Positions 1-7,800 of a DNA stretch of 8,613 nucleotides are shown piece by piece (within the stretch, counting starts at the first letter, position 1; each line of letters opens with the position of its first letter). The position numbers and the translations under genes were made by a program. Source of the DNA: Thermoplasmata archaeon (lineage in GTDB: Archaea > Thermoplasmatota > Thermoplasmata > SG8-5); NCBI GenBank assembly GCA_030655715.1, contig JAUSPR010000108.1, positions 1 through 8,613 of the forward strand, written 5' to 3'. The notes below the pieces were generated by a model, which did no database searches, had not been told where the DNA came from, and saw nothing but the letters and a program-made list of their open reading frames with translations.

Positions 1-96
1 CTCAGAATACCTATGGTAATCATCCCTGTAACTGGAGCCAGCAAGGATACCGTGTTACCCCATACTCCCACATGGGAAGTTTCCGAATCCGGATAA
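1..96 (+). CDS. Possible 3' end of an unidentified gene entering from the left edge
   Basis: From base 1 the first plus-strand frame is open for 31 codons and stops at TAA 94-96, with sensible codons and residues such as VIIPVTGASK. If real, it converges on eL41 with about 8 bases between the two stop codons. The opposite strand is also open here: a GTG at 71-69 (minus) would start a hydrophobic peptide containing SLLAPVTGMITIGIL that runs off the left edge. It has no clear Shine-Dalgarno site. The sequence cannot decide between the two readings, and I recognise neither product. The region may also be non-coding. Confidence 0.2.
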   Translation, partial: LRIPMVIIPVTGASKDTVLPHTPTWEVSESG

Positions 97-108
97 GGCT
101 AAGCCTAT
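93..108. terminator. Small hairpin between convergent ends
   Basis: An imperfect inverted repeat pairs ATA(A)GGC with GCCTAT around a three-base loop. It sits over the stop codon of eL41 (minus) and directly after the TAA of the possible plus-strand fragment. No T-run follows on either strand, so a terminator role is weakly supported. It may simply mark the junction of two convergent genes. Confidence 0.15.
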
Positions 109-212
109 GCCTTACGCATCTTCTGCGCTCTCTTTCGGCGTCTCATTTTCTTTTTTCGCCATTTCCAGCGCTGTGATCCGCGCTTTTTCCAGACTCTCGA
201 GCTTCGTTTCAT
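105..212 (-). CDS. rpl41e: Large-subunit ribosomal protein eL41 (L41e)
   Basis: This tiny gene encodes 35 residues, starting at ATG 212-210 and ending at TAG 107-105. The product begins MKRSSRVWKKRGSQRWKW and continues with an almost unbroken run of Arg and Lys. That pattern, with W-K-K-(K/R)-G-x-x-R-W-K-W followed by KKKMRRRKR, matches archaeal eL41 as I know it (about 25-37 residues, one highly basic helix). eL41 is a late-binding, non-essential peptide lodged in the ribosome. A Shine-Dalgarno-like GAGG lies 6 bases upstream of the ATG, and a candidate TATA element (TTTTAATA) lies about 35-45 bases upstream. The complementary minus-strand frame gives an acidic peptide with no good start, and I treat it as a shadow. 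Gene length below most calling cut-offs explains why it is easily missed. Confidence 0.85.
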   Translation of the reverse strand: MKRSSRVWKKRGSQRWKWRKKKMRRRKRAQKMRKA

Positions 213-244
213 GTTTTTCCTCGCAGAGGGGGGTGAATGGTTGA

Positions 245-256
245 ATTATTAAAACG
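245..256 (-). promoter_or_regulatory. Candidate TATA box for eL41
   Basis: Read on the minus strand this is GTTTTAATAATT, preceded by a purine-rich GGAAAC that could serve as a BRE. Transcription would start about 25 bases further on, giving a leader of roughly 10-20 bases that contains the GAGG site. The position fits archaeal promoter geometry. The box itself is only moderately good. Confidence 0.4.
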
Positions 257-285
257 TTTCCGATGCTTTGGGTAGGTATTCTCTC

Positions 286-300
286 CAAAATTATAAATAT
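286..300 (+). promoter_or_regulatory. Archaeal TATA box of the ABC transporter operon
   Basis: CAAAATTATAAATAT contains a near-ideal archaeal TATA element (TTATAAAT, 291-298) with an A-rich stretch in the BRE position. Its centre is about 33 bases before the ATG at 328. The transcript would therefore start only a few bases ahead of the ATG, so the mRNA is probably leaderless or nearly so. No Shine-Dalgarno sequence is seen in front of that ATG, which agrees. Confidence 0.7.
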
Positions 301-327
301 CGGGTAGGGGATAAAACAGGGATTCCT

Positions 328-1086
328 ATGTCAATTGCAGTGGAGATAAAAAACCTGTCAAAGCATTACAAAAATGTGATTGCCCTCTCAGACCTCTCAA
401 TTGACATTAACCAGGGTGAGATTTTCGGCATTATCGGTCCAAACGGCGCGGGGAAGTCCACAACCCTCAAAATTATCACAACATTGCTCACAGCCACCTC
501 TGGCTCGGCCAAGGTTTTCGGCGTGGACGTGACCCGGAATCCAGAGGAAATCAGGAAGATGATTTCCTACCTCCCGGAAGAAGCTGGCTCCTACAAGCAG
601 CTCACTGGTAGGGAATATCTTGAGTTCATGGCAGGCCTTCTCGGTCTCCCGAATGAGGAGAGCGCCTCAGACATTGTGAAGAGAGGAATTGACCTTGCCG
701 GCCTTGGCGAGAGAATTGACGACCGCACAAAGGAGTACAGCAAGGGAATGAGAAGAAAACTCCTGATTGCCAGAGCCCTGATGAGCAAACCTAGACTTGC
801 GGTACTGGACGAGCCAGCAAGCGGTCTGGATGTGAAACATGCATACTATGTCCGGGGGATAATCAAGGATTATGTCAGGGAGAAAGGAATCACTGTTCTT
901 CTGTCAAGCCACAATATGTTGGAGGTAGAATATCTCTGCGACAGGGTTTGCCTTTTGGACGAAGGCCGGTTAATTGATATTGGCACCCCTGCGGAACTTA
1001 TTTCCAAATACAGTGCCATCAATCTTGAAGAGGTTTTCATCAAGGCAACCGGTTCGGCATTACCTCAGATGGGGAGTGAGTCTTGA
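328..1086 (+). CDS. ABC transporter ATP-binding protein (ABC-2/NatA-like exporter ATPase)
   Basis: This 252-residue nucleotide-binding subunit would power the adjacent membrane permease. Visible motifs are Walker A GPNGAGKST (37-45), the Q-loop region YLPEE (81-85), signature YSKGM (137-141), Walker B LAVLDEP (157-163, catalytic E162), D-loop SGLD (165-168) and H-loop H195. The C-terminal LEEVF (233-237) is typical of the CcmA/NatA-type ATPases. The Q-loop position has Glu where many families have Gln, and the signature is YSKGM, not LSGGQ; both are usual in this subfamily. An in-frame TTG at 268 exists, but translation from there would run through the TATA box, so ATG 328 is the better start. 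The gene ends TGATG, overlapping the permease start by one base, so the two are surely co-translated. The substrate cannot be read from the sequence. Confidence 0.93.
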   Translation: MSIAVEIKNLSKHYKNVIALSDLSIDINQGEIFGIIGPNGAGKSTTLKIITTLLTATSGSAKVFGVDVTRNPEEIRKMISYLPEEAGSYKQLTGREYLEFMAGLLGLPNEESASDIVKRGIDLAGLGERIDDRTKEYSKGMRRKLLIARALMSKPRLAVLDEPASGLDVKHAYYVRGIIKDYVREKGITVLLSSHNMLEVEYLCDRVCLLDEGRLIDIGTPAELISKYSAINLEEVFIKATGSALPQMGSES

Positions 1087-2402
1087 TGGCCAGTGCATTA
1101 GCAAAAATAATTAAAAAAGAGGTACTGGAGATGATTAGGGACCCGCGGCTCCTGCTGGGCATGATTATCGTGCCAGTATTGATTTTTCCGCTCATGGGCA
1201 CAGCAATGAGCGCTTCGGTATCGTCAATTGAGGACTCGGTCAGCCGCATAAATCTCGGTGTAGTCAATATGGATAATGGCAACAGGTCAGAGGCTCTGGT
1301 AAGCCATCTTGTCTCTCATGGCGTAAACGAGTCCTATTACAATGTCAATGATCTGAACCTGATGCTCAATGGCACTGTTTATCCGACAGACCTTTTTATG
1401 GTCATCCAGGCCAATTTTACTAATGCTATCGAATCCAATGGCAGTGCGCTTGTCATATTGTATACGCCTCTGGAGACATACTCCATTGCAGAAAGCCTGC
1501 CATCGGATGTCATTGCCAGTTATGTCAATGAATACCAAGAAACAATTTTGGATGAAAGAATAGCCGGGTCGTTTCCCGGCCTGGACACAACAGAGGTAAA
1601 GAATCCAGTGTATGTTGGAAGCCTTTCTGTGATAGACGGTGGAGTTGTGAGTAACTCTCCTTCTGAAATCACAAACCAGATGATGACCCAGACGCTGATG
1701 ATTCCCATGGTTCTCATGATTCTGCTAATCATGGCGGCCCAGCTGGCTGCAACTTCCGTGGCAATGGAAAAGGAGGAGAAAACCCTTGAAACCCTGCTTA
1801 CTACTCCCGTTCCAAGGAGTACGATTCTCTTTGGAAAGATTGCCGGCGTCGTGGTGATTTCCGCGATTGCGGTAGTGGCCTATATGCTCGGCTTTTCATA
1901 TTACATTTCCAGCATGAGTTCTCTGGCCTCCGATGGAAGCTCCTTGGACCTTGCGGCGATTGGACTCGCACCATCTCCGATTGGCATAGTGATTTTACTG
2001 GTGACATTATTCCTGAGCCTGGTTTCAGCTCTGTCTCTCTCGGTATTGGTCGCATCCTTCACCGAAGATGTCAGAAGCGCCCAGGCCTTGCTTGGTGTTA
2101 TCTATGTTCCCATTTTTATTCCTGCCTTGATACTAATGTTCCTGGACATAAGCCAGCTTCCCGGTATTGCACAAGGCTTTATTCTCGCGATTCCGTTCAC
2201 CTACCCGGTTCTCGCAGCCAAGGCCATGTATACGGGTGAGTTCACTATCATCCTGTTTGGAATTGTATATCAGATAATTTTCACGGGTGTCATCATTTAC
2301 ATTGCCTCATGGTTCTTCTCATCTGAGAAAATACTCACAGCCAGGCTGAATTTCAAAAAAGGTAGGGGTCTCTCATTGAAGAAACGCATAGGCAGGACAT
2401 AA
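1086..2402 (+). CDS. ABC-2 type transporter permease (NatB-like)
   Basis: This 438-residue membrane subunit partners with the preceding ATPase. It has one N-terminal membrane segment (about 22-42), then a large extracytoplasmic domain (about 45-200, with several N-x-S/T sequons). The remaining membrane segments lie at about 203-223, 250-272, 298-324, 335-353, 363-380 and 386-410. Between the second and third lies MEKEEKTLETLLTTPVPRS (227-245), the acidic coupling-helix motif typical of ABC-2 exporters (E-x-E-x-x-T-L-E-x-L-L-x-T-P). The layout matches the NatB/YhaP type (COG1668-like). The start is ATG 1086 inside the TGATG overlap; GGGGAG at 1071-1076 is the likely ribosome site, and the TTG at 1083 is a less likely alternative. 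The C-terminus is short and basic. Known relatives export sodium, drugs or peptides; the substrate here is unknown. Confidence 0.9.
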   Translation: MASALAKIIKKEVLEMIRDPRLLLGMIIVPVLIFPLMGTAMSASVSSIEDSVSRINLGVVNMDNGNRSEALVSHLVSHGVNESYYNVNDLNLMLNGTVYPTDLFMVIQANFTNAIESNGSALVILYTPLETYSIAESLPSDVIASYVNEYQETILDERIAGSFPGLDTTEVKNPVYVGSLSVIDGGVVSNSPSEITNQMMTQTLMIPMVLMILLIMAAQLAATSVAMEKEEKTLETLLTTPVPRSTILFGKIAGVVVISAIAVVAYMLGFSYYISSMSSLASDGSSLDLAAIGLAPSPIGIVILLVTLFLSLVSALSLSVLVASFTEDVRSAQALLGVIYVPIFIPALILMFLDISQLPGIAQGFILAIPFTYPVLAAKAMYTGEFTIILFGIVYQIIFTGVIIYIASWFFSSEKILTARLNFKKGRGLSLKKRIGRT

Positions 2403-2423
2403 AATAATATACCGCGCCCGCTA

Positions 2424-2437
2424 TATGACATGTCATA
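2424..2437. repeat. Perfect 14-bp palindrome
   Basis: TATGACATGTCATA reads identically on both strands and lies 22 bases after the stop of the ABC permease gene. It could be a dimeric regulator site or a transcript-end hairpin. It sits about 200 bases from the next start codon and about 155 bases from the nearest TATA-like element, so direct promoter occlusion is unlikely. A T-rich stretch (2518-2530, TTTTTA core) further on is a candidate archaeal terminator. Confidence 0.4.
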
Positions 2438-2517
2438 GAGGGGTTTGTTAATTCGAAAAACTGAGCCTCTGGCCTTCCACCTCGCATAAATCATGGCAGA
2501 ACATAAAATCCCTTATC

Positions 2518-2530
2518 AAATTAATTTTTA
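2518..2530 (+). terminator. Candidate oligo-T terminator after the ABC operon
   Basis: AAATTAATTTTTA contains a run of five T, followed by ACACATTTTG. Archaeal intrinsic termination can rely on oligo-T alone, and this stretch lies between the end of the transporter genes and the next promoter. No strong stem precedes it. Confidence 0.3.
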
Positions 2531-2588
2531 ACACATTTTGAACCAGTGTACGTTTGAAGAATCGTCAACTTTATTCTCTATAAGCAAA

Positions 2589-2606
2589 AGGAATATATTG
2601 TATAAG
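2589..2606 (+). promoter_or_regulatory. Candidate BRE/TATA promoter of the surface-protein/AAA+ gene run
   Basis: AGGAATATATTGTATAAG combines a purine-rich BRE-like stretch with an AATATATT core at 2592-2599. A second TATAAG at 2601-2606 and a third at 2579-2584 could be alternatives. From the main box, transcription would begin near 2620, giving a leader of about 15 bases carrying the Shine-Dalgarno site of the gene at 2635. Confidence 0.5.
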
Positions 2607-2622
2607 GCTTTACACAGGCAAA

Positions 2623-2629
2623 GGGAGGT
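2623..2629 (+). promoter_or_regulatory. Strong Shine-Dalgarno site
   Basis: GGGAGGT ends 5 bases before ATG 2635 and would pair almost fully with the 16S rRNA 3' end. It fixes the start of the downstream gene and contrasts with the apparently leaderless transporter operon. Confidence 0.75.
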
Positions 2630-2634
2630 CCCGG

Positions 2635-4029
2635 ATGAGGCTTAGGTTTGTAGGGCTGCTCATTGTAATAATGTTGATAACACTGCCATTGCACATCAAC
2701 TCCGAGGCACAGGCCACTGCCACGATGACAATAAAGATGAATGATGTCGAGAGAACCAACAATATGGTTGCTGGCGTTATTCATAATGTCACAATAGTTT
2801 TGCCTGCGATATCCGACAATGTTACTATAAAGGCCTACCTTCAGTCTGGTTATTCAATCAGTAATCGCACAAACAATTATTCCTGGAGTTACAAAGCTGG
2901 CATCTGGACTGACGACCTTTATACTAATTATTATCTGAAAAATGATTCTGCCAGTTATGGGCTTTCATTATGCTTTAACATCGCAGTGGACGCGACCGCA
3001 ATTGCTAGCACCTGGTGCTTCATAACCTACTCGAATGACATCTCCATTATTGATAAGCTGATTACAATTGAAACTCCATGGGCTGGAATTTCAATGTCTG
3101 CCCCTACGTTCTATTTCCGTGTGATTCCCTACGGCACTGGATACATTAGTTCTTGGAAGTCAGATGATGCAGTGAATTCCACCTATCTCACTACCAAGAA
3201 CATAGGGAATGTGCCACTTATTTTAACAATCACTTTCGAGAGCCTGAATGCCTTCGGTTCCGCCAATTCATTCCTTTCCACGAACACAACGGGTACTTTT
3301 GTACCAAATGAGGAAAGAAGGCACTTTATTGATTTCCAGGCACAGTCCTGGAGCCCGAGGAAATCCTCAGTGAAGGGTTACATAAATGGGGATCCGCAGT
3401 TATTAATGACTCCAGGCACAGTAACCACCAAAATTACCCCTCAAACCACATTTGATATTGTGGTTACTGTCGCACGGCCAGGATACGAGGTTTTTCAGAT
3501 GGACGGGGTTTCTGTCCAATACAAGACATTCTATACATCGGCTTACAAACAAACCCTTTCCCTGGATATGTACCTGACTGGCAACAAGACCATCTTCCTA
3601 AATCATGACATGACCAATCTTACCTTTGACCATTTCTTCAACCAGGGAGAGAGAACAGAAGACGAGTTGGTATTTTCCCTGACTGACAATACTGAACAGC
3701 AGGTTATTGTCAATATTACCTGCTCTTCCCAGCCTCCCTGGAAACAACCTTCGATGCTCGCTTATGCAAATTTCGATCTTAGGCTGGCCGATAATGCCGG
3801 AACAGGTCGATTCACCAGCACTGTCGTGGTTTCAGCAACCGCGGAAGTGACTGTAAACCCAATGACTCAGCCAAGCGTGATTGTCATAATCATCCTGATT
3901 GTCGTGTTCATCGTCATTGGCATTTTGCTTTTCAGAACCTATAAGAAAACCGAGGAAGAAAGACGCAAGGAACTTGAGGACAATATCCGGAAGAAAAAAG
4001 AAAGAGCCAGAAAACAGAGGAAGCAGTGA
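2635..4029 (+). CDS. Exported, sequon-rich single-anchor membrane protein of unknown function
   Basis: I do not recognise a named family for this 464-residue protein. Residues 1-24 form a signal peptide (basic MRLR, then a hydrophobic core). Residues 25-413 are an extracytoplasmic, Thr/Ser/Asn-rich, probably beta-sheet region with ten N-x-S/T sequons (N51, 62, 77, 81, 103, 181, 217, 317, 328, 360) and three cysteines (113, 128, 363). One strand pair, NIGNVPLILTITF at 189-201 followed by FVPNEERR at 222-229, looks like an immunoglobulin-like or NEW3/CARDB-type beta sandwich; this is only a resemblance. One membrane helix lies at about 414-433, followed by a very charged cytoplasmic tail (434-464, RKKKERARKQRKQ at the end). 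This is the plan of an archaeal surface protein anchored by its C-terminus. It is the first gene of the run leading into the AAA+ genes, 76 bases before the next. Confidence 0.85.
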   Translation: MRLRFVGLLIVIMLITLPLHINSEAQATATMTIKMNDVERTNNMVAGVIHNVTIVLPAISDNVTIKAYLQSGYSISNRTNNYSWSYKAGIWTDDLYTNYYLKNDSASYGLSLCFNIAVDATAIASTWCFITYSNDISIIDKLITIETPWAGISMSAPTFYFRVIPYGTGYISSWKSDDAVNSTYLTTKNIGNVPLILTITFESLNAFGSANSFLSTNTTGTFVPNEERRHFIDFQAQSWSPRKSSVKGYINGDPQLLMTPGTVTTKITPQTTFDIVVTVARPGYEVFQMDGVSVQYKTFYTSAYKQTLSLDMYLTGNKTIFLNHDMTNLTFDHFFNQGERTEDELVFSLTDNTEQQVIVNITCSSQPPWKQPSMLAYANFDLRLADNAGTGRFTSTVVVSATAEVTVNPMTQPSVIVIIILIVVFIVIGILLFRTYKKTEEERRKELEDNIRKKKERARKQRKQ

Positions 4030-4039
4030 TTATGCATAA
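4030..4039. repeat. 10-bp palindrome with A-rich TATA-like flank
   Basis: TTATGCATAA is a perfect palindrome directly after the stop codon of the preceding gene, continuing into GCATAAAAAC, which could act as a weak internal TATA element for the gene at 4106. The remaining spacer to 4088 shows no other structure that I can support. Confidence 0.2.
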
Positions 4040-4105
4040 AAACAAAGCCAATTTACACAAAGAAAGGCATTCTGCCCAATTCACCAAAGGAGGGAGCGAA
4101 TCATA

Positions 4106-4795
4106 ATGAACCTGAGTCCACACTTTGGGAGGGGCTTTTCAGTGCTTGTTGCAATGCTTCTGCTATTAGTTGTCATCGAAGCTGGCTTTTCCACTGCCCA
4201 AACGGGCGGCATCGGTGTGGATAATGACGGACCGTCATTCATGGACATCTCAATTCTCGAAGTAGATGATGTGACCTTCGTAAATGTTGAAATCAGGGAC
4301 CTCAATGGCTGGAACGATATATTCTCTATCAATGTTACAATTTTTGATGGGCAGGACCGTCCAATCAGTCAGGTAAATTACATGCAGTATACCAATCTCG
4401 GCTCAACTTCCGTCGCTACCATCATCTGGAACGAGACTGTCGGTACATACCTTGATGGAACCCAGTCAACCTGGACACCGATTCCGGTTGCCCCATGGAA
4501 TCCGGAAAATGCGGTGATGGAGATTGGCCTCAGGGTGAGCTTTGCATTCCATAAATTTTCCGGCCAAAGCATCAATATTCTAGGAATGGACAAAGGCCAG
4601 TTAACCTGTGAATACACTGGCCCATTCTCCGCCGAATATACGCCAGCGCCGGAATGGGAGAATGTGGCAATTCCAATTAGTCTCTCCACATTAATAGCAA
4701 TAGGAGCAGCCGGAATCCTGGTTTACAGAAGATTTAAAAATAATAAGCTGGCAAGAGCTGTTGAAGCCAGTCATGCATCTTCAGGAGAAGAATAG
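4106..4795 (+). CDS. Small exported single-anchor membrane protein of unknown function
   Basis: This 229-residue protein shares the overall plan of its upstream neighbour: a signal peptide (1-31, cleavage near FSTAQ), an extracytoplasmic domain (32-187), one membrane helix (about 188-207) and a short basic tail starting YRRFKNNK. The ectodomain has sequons at N76 and N109 and one cysteine (C168). The stretch VNVEIRDLNGWNDI (59-72) followed by INVTIFDGQ (75-83) looks like an immunoglobulin-type beta sandwich common in archaeal surface proteins. No family can be named. A GGAGGG site at 4089-4094 lies about 11 bases before ATG 4106. An in-frame stop (TAA 4103-4105) directly before it excludes a longer start. 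It ends 9 bases before the AAA+ gene, so the two are almost certainly in one transcript. Confidence 0.85.
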   Translation: MNLSPHFGRGFSVLVAMLLLLVVIEAGFSTAQTGGIGVDNDGPSFMDISILEVDDVTFVNVEIRDLNGWNDIFSINVTIFDGQDRPISQVNYMQYTNLGSTSVATIIWNETVGTYLDGTQSTWTPIPVAPWNPENAVMEIGLRVSFAFHKFSGQSINILGMDKGQLTCEYTGPFSAEYTPAPEWENVAIPISLSTLIAIGAAGILVYRRFKNNKLARAVEASHASSGEE

Positions 4796-4804
4796 GAGTA
4801 ATAA

Positions 4805-7800
4805 ATGGACAGACAATGCGATATCTGCCAGAGCGTCACGGTCGATGACGAGCAAACAATATGTTCTGTTTGTGGAGCTGAGCTGCCTGTTGTCGAGCAA
4901 TCAGTTGAAGAGCTATCGCCCACAGATGCCCCTGCCGAATCTCAAGCTGACGATGATTTAAAAGAACTGGAACTGGATGAACTTGAAGATTCTGAAACTG
5001 TTATCCCTCCAGAATCAGTCAATGAAGAAGATGGCTCAACTGACGATTGGGATACTGGGGCTATAGGCGGCGAGACTGGTGTGGATATTGACACTGAAGA
5101 AGAAATTCAGGAAGATTCCGAGGAAAACGCGGAAGAAATCGAGGAAGAGCCTGAAGAAATCGAACTGGAAGAGGGTGATTTCCTCTGCCCCAAATGTAAG
5201 AACGCTGTAAGCAAAGGCACCTCAGAGTGCCCCAGTTGCAATGCCAGCACTGATTATCTTGTCCCATGCGCGGCCTGCGCCATGGGCATTGACAAGCTGG
5301 CCGATATTTGTCCACATTGTTATACTGATTTGAAGATGTACAAGCCAGAGCCTGTTCCAGAAGAAGCTCCAACCGCAGTCATGCCAGAACCTGTCGGCCC
5401 TCAAATTAATGAGGAACCTGAATCCAAGGATGCAGCGCCGAACCTGGAATCCGCAGAACTCGGACAAAATGGCAAGCTTACCGAAAAGGAAAAGAAAGCC
5501 ATGCTCAAAAAATTGCTCAAGGAACAGAAAGAACTTGAGAAAAAGTTGAAGAAGAAGGAGATTACAGAAGAAGAATTCGCAAAACGCCTTGATGAGATAC
5601 GCATGGGCAATGGCTTTGGCCCAATTGGAGGCTATGTTCTAGAAGAAGCAGAGAGCAAGGACCTTGAGGCCGCAGAACTCGGGCAGAATGGCAAGCTTTC
5701 CGAGAAAGAGAAGAAAATCATGCTCAAGAAGCTCAACAGGGAACAGAGGGACCTGGAGAAACAACTCAAGAAAGGCGAGATTACAGAGGATGAATTCGAG
5801 AAGCGCCTTGACAAGGTCAGGATGGGCAATGGTTTCGGTCCGATTGGGGGCTATATCCTTGATGAGGCTGAAGACAATGAAGAAAAACGGATGGAGAAGG
5901 AAGCCAAGAAAGAGCTGATCCGTGAGGAGCTGGCCAAGGAGAGACAATCCGGAATAATGAGCTATTACAACCTGAGCCTTATTACATTATTTTTCTTCGT
6001 GTTTCTGGCTATTTTCGTGCTCATGGAATTCATATTCACTATAGCCAATTTTACTACAGGAACAGATGTCCCCAATGCAATTTATTTCAATTTCACTGCG
6101 ACGCTTGACGAAATTACCAGTGTGCCTGTTCTATTGTTTGGGGTTCTGCTGACCATGTCGGCCCTGGTTCTTCATCTCTGGGACAGAAAGCTGAATCTCA
6201 TGCTTTCCCTTATACCGACAGGCATAATGATACTGGCACTTGGAATCGATGCCTCCCATTACAGTACATTTGTTGGAATCGACCTGATTTTGATACTGGT
6301 ATTGCTAACTCTTCTTATCCTGATGTTGGTTCTTGACATTCTATGTATTATCTGGTATCCAGTCGTCCTCGAAACCCAGAAAAGGGACGAGTTCGAAATT
6401 TTCCTGGAGAAGGAGCAGGAGAAGCTGGAAATTCAGCAGAACCTGGAAGATGAATACCAGAAAATGATAGAGGAAGAGGAAGAGAAGCTGAAGATGAAGG
6501 ACGACGAGATAGACGACATCAAGACTAAGCTGGAAAGCCTCAACGAGCAGATACAGATGGAAGAGGAAAAACTGCGTCTCAAGGAAGAAGAAATTTCCTC
6601 AATCAAATCCGAGCTGGACCTCAAGACCCAACAGATGATGGAGGAAGAGGAAAAGCTTCGCATGAAAGAAGATGAAATGGAAAGCCTCATTCAGACCGAG
6701 CTGGAAAAGCGCGCTGGCGACCTGATGCTGGAAGAGGAAGAGAAGCTTCGCATGAAGGAAGAGGCGCTCATAAAATCCACAAATGAGCTGGAGATCCAGA
6801 AGAACCTGTTCGATGAAACACGAGAGAAATTGCGCATGAAGGAACAGGAGATGATGTCTCTCAAGACTGAACTGGAAAGCCAGATGAGGCAGAGGTTCGA
6901 GGAACAGGACCGTCTCAAACTGAAAGAAGCTGCGGCCAAGATGCTGGATCGCGGCAAGCAGAAACGCGTTCTTTTCCCGTTCGCCGCCATGGTGGGCCAG
7001 GTCAAGATGAAGCGCGCACTGGTGCTAAACGCAGTCTATCCCGAGGTGGGCGGAGTTCTAATCAGGGGACAGAAGGGAACTGGAAAGTCTGTTTCCGTCA
7101 GAGGTCTTGCGGAAGTGTTACCCGACATAGAAGTTACAGGATGCAAATTCAACTGCGACCCCAAGGAACCTGACAAGTTCTGTGCGGAATGCAAGGCCAG
7201 GCATGAAGTTGGAAAGCTGGAGACATTCCGGCGTCCGGTTCAGGTTGTGGACCTGCCTTTGAACATTACGGAAGACCGGTTGGTAGGAAGCATTGACATC
7301 GAGCGCATACTGGCAGCCGGGGAGAAATCATTCGAGCCCGGTATCCTCGCTGAAGCCCATCGTGGCATTCTGTATGTCGATGAGATCAACCTGCTGGACG
7401 ATTATATTGTGGATATATTGCTTGACGCCGCATCCTCCGGGGTCGTGACCATCGAGCGCGAGGGAATGAGTATCAGCCATCCGTCCAGGTTCATCATTGT
7501 GGGAAGCATGAATCCCGAGGAAGGCGAGTTGAGACCCCAGATACTTGACAGATTGGCGTTGCAATGCGATGTTGTCGGAATCAAGGATGTGGAACAGAGA
7601 ATTCAAATTGTCAAAAGGAGAGAAGAATTCACTTCCAACCCTGACGGGTTCAGAGAGAAATTTGACGGTGAACGCGTAGAACTCAGGGCCAAGATTGACA
7701 AAGCGAGAGGATTAATTGCCAATGTAACGACCCCGCCCAGAATTTACAAATTGATAGCCCAGATATGTCTGGACTTTGATGTGGACGGACATAGAGCAGA

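Noticed and set aside
5..35. Possible archaeal C/D box RNA on the minus strand (ATGATTA and CTGA 11 bases apart)
   Set aside because: The C box has one mismatch, no second box pair or terminal stem is visible, and the region is at the window edge.
20..110. Resemblance to 5S or SRP RNA (CCTGTAACTGGAGCC, TCCGAATCCGGATAAG)
   Set aside because: The conserved cores of 5S (loop with CCGAAC) and SRP helix 8 are absent, and eL41 coding sequence follows at once.
268..327. TTG-initiated 20-residue N-terminal extension of the ABC ATPase
   Set aside because: It would place the TATA box inside the coding region; the homologous ATPase fold begins just after ATG 328.
118..333. Open minus-strand frame giving an acidic, coiled-coil-like peptide ending KESAEDA
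   Set aside because: It has no ATG before its middle, passes through the promoter region, and overlaps the eL41 gene in another frame; it is a shadow of the Arg/Lys codons of eL41.
5450..5875. Tandem repeat as a recent DNA duplication or assembly artefact
   Set aside because: The two copies differ at many silent and some coding positions, so they are an old in-frame duplication.
6433..7005. Long serine-rich open frames on the minus strand
   Set aside because: They are complements of the Glu/Lys-rich coiled-coil codons; the plus-strand frame carries all recognisable domains.
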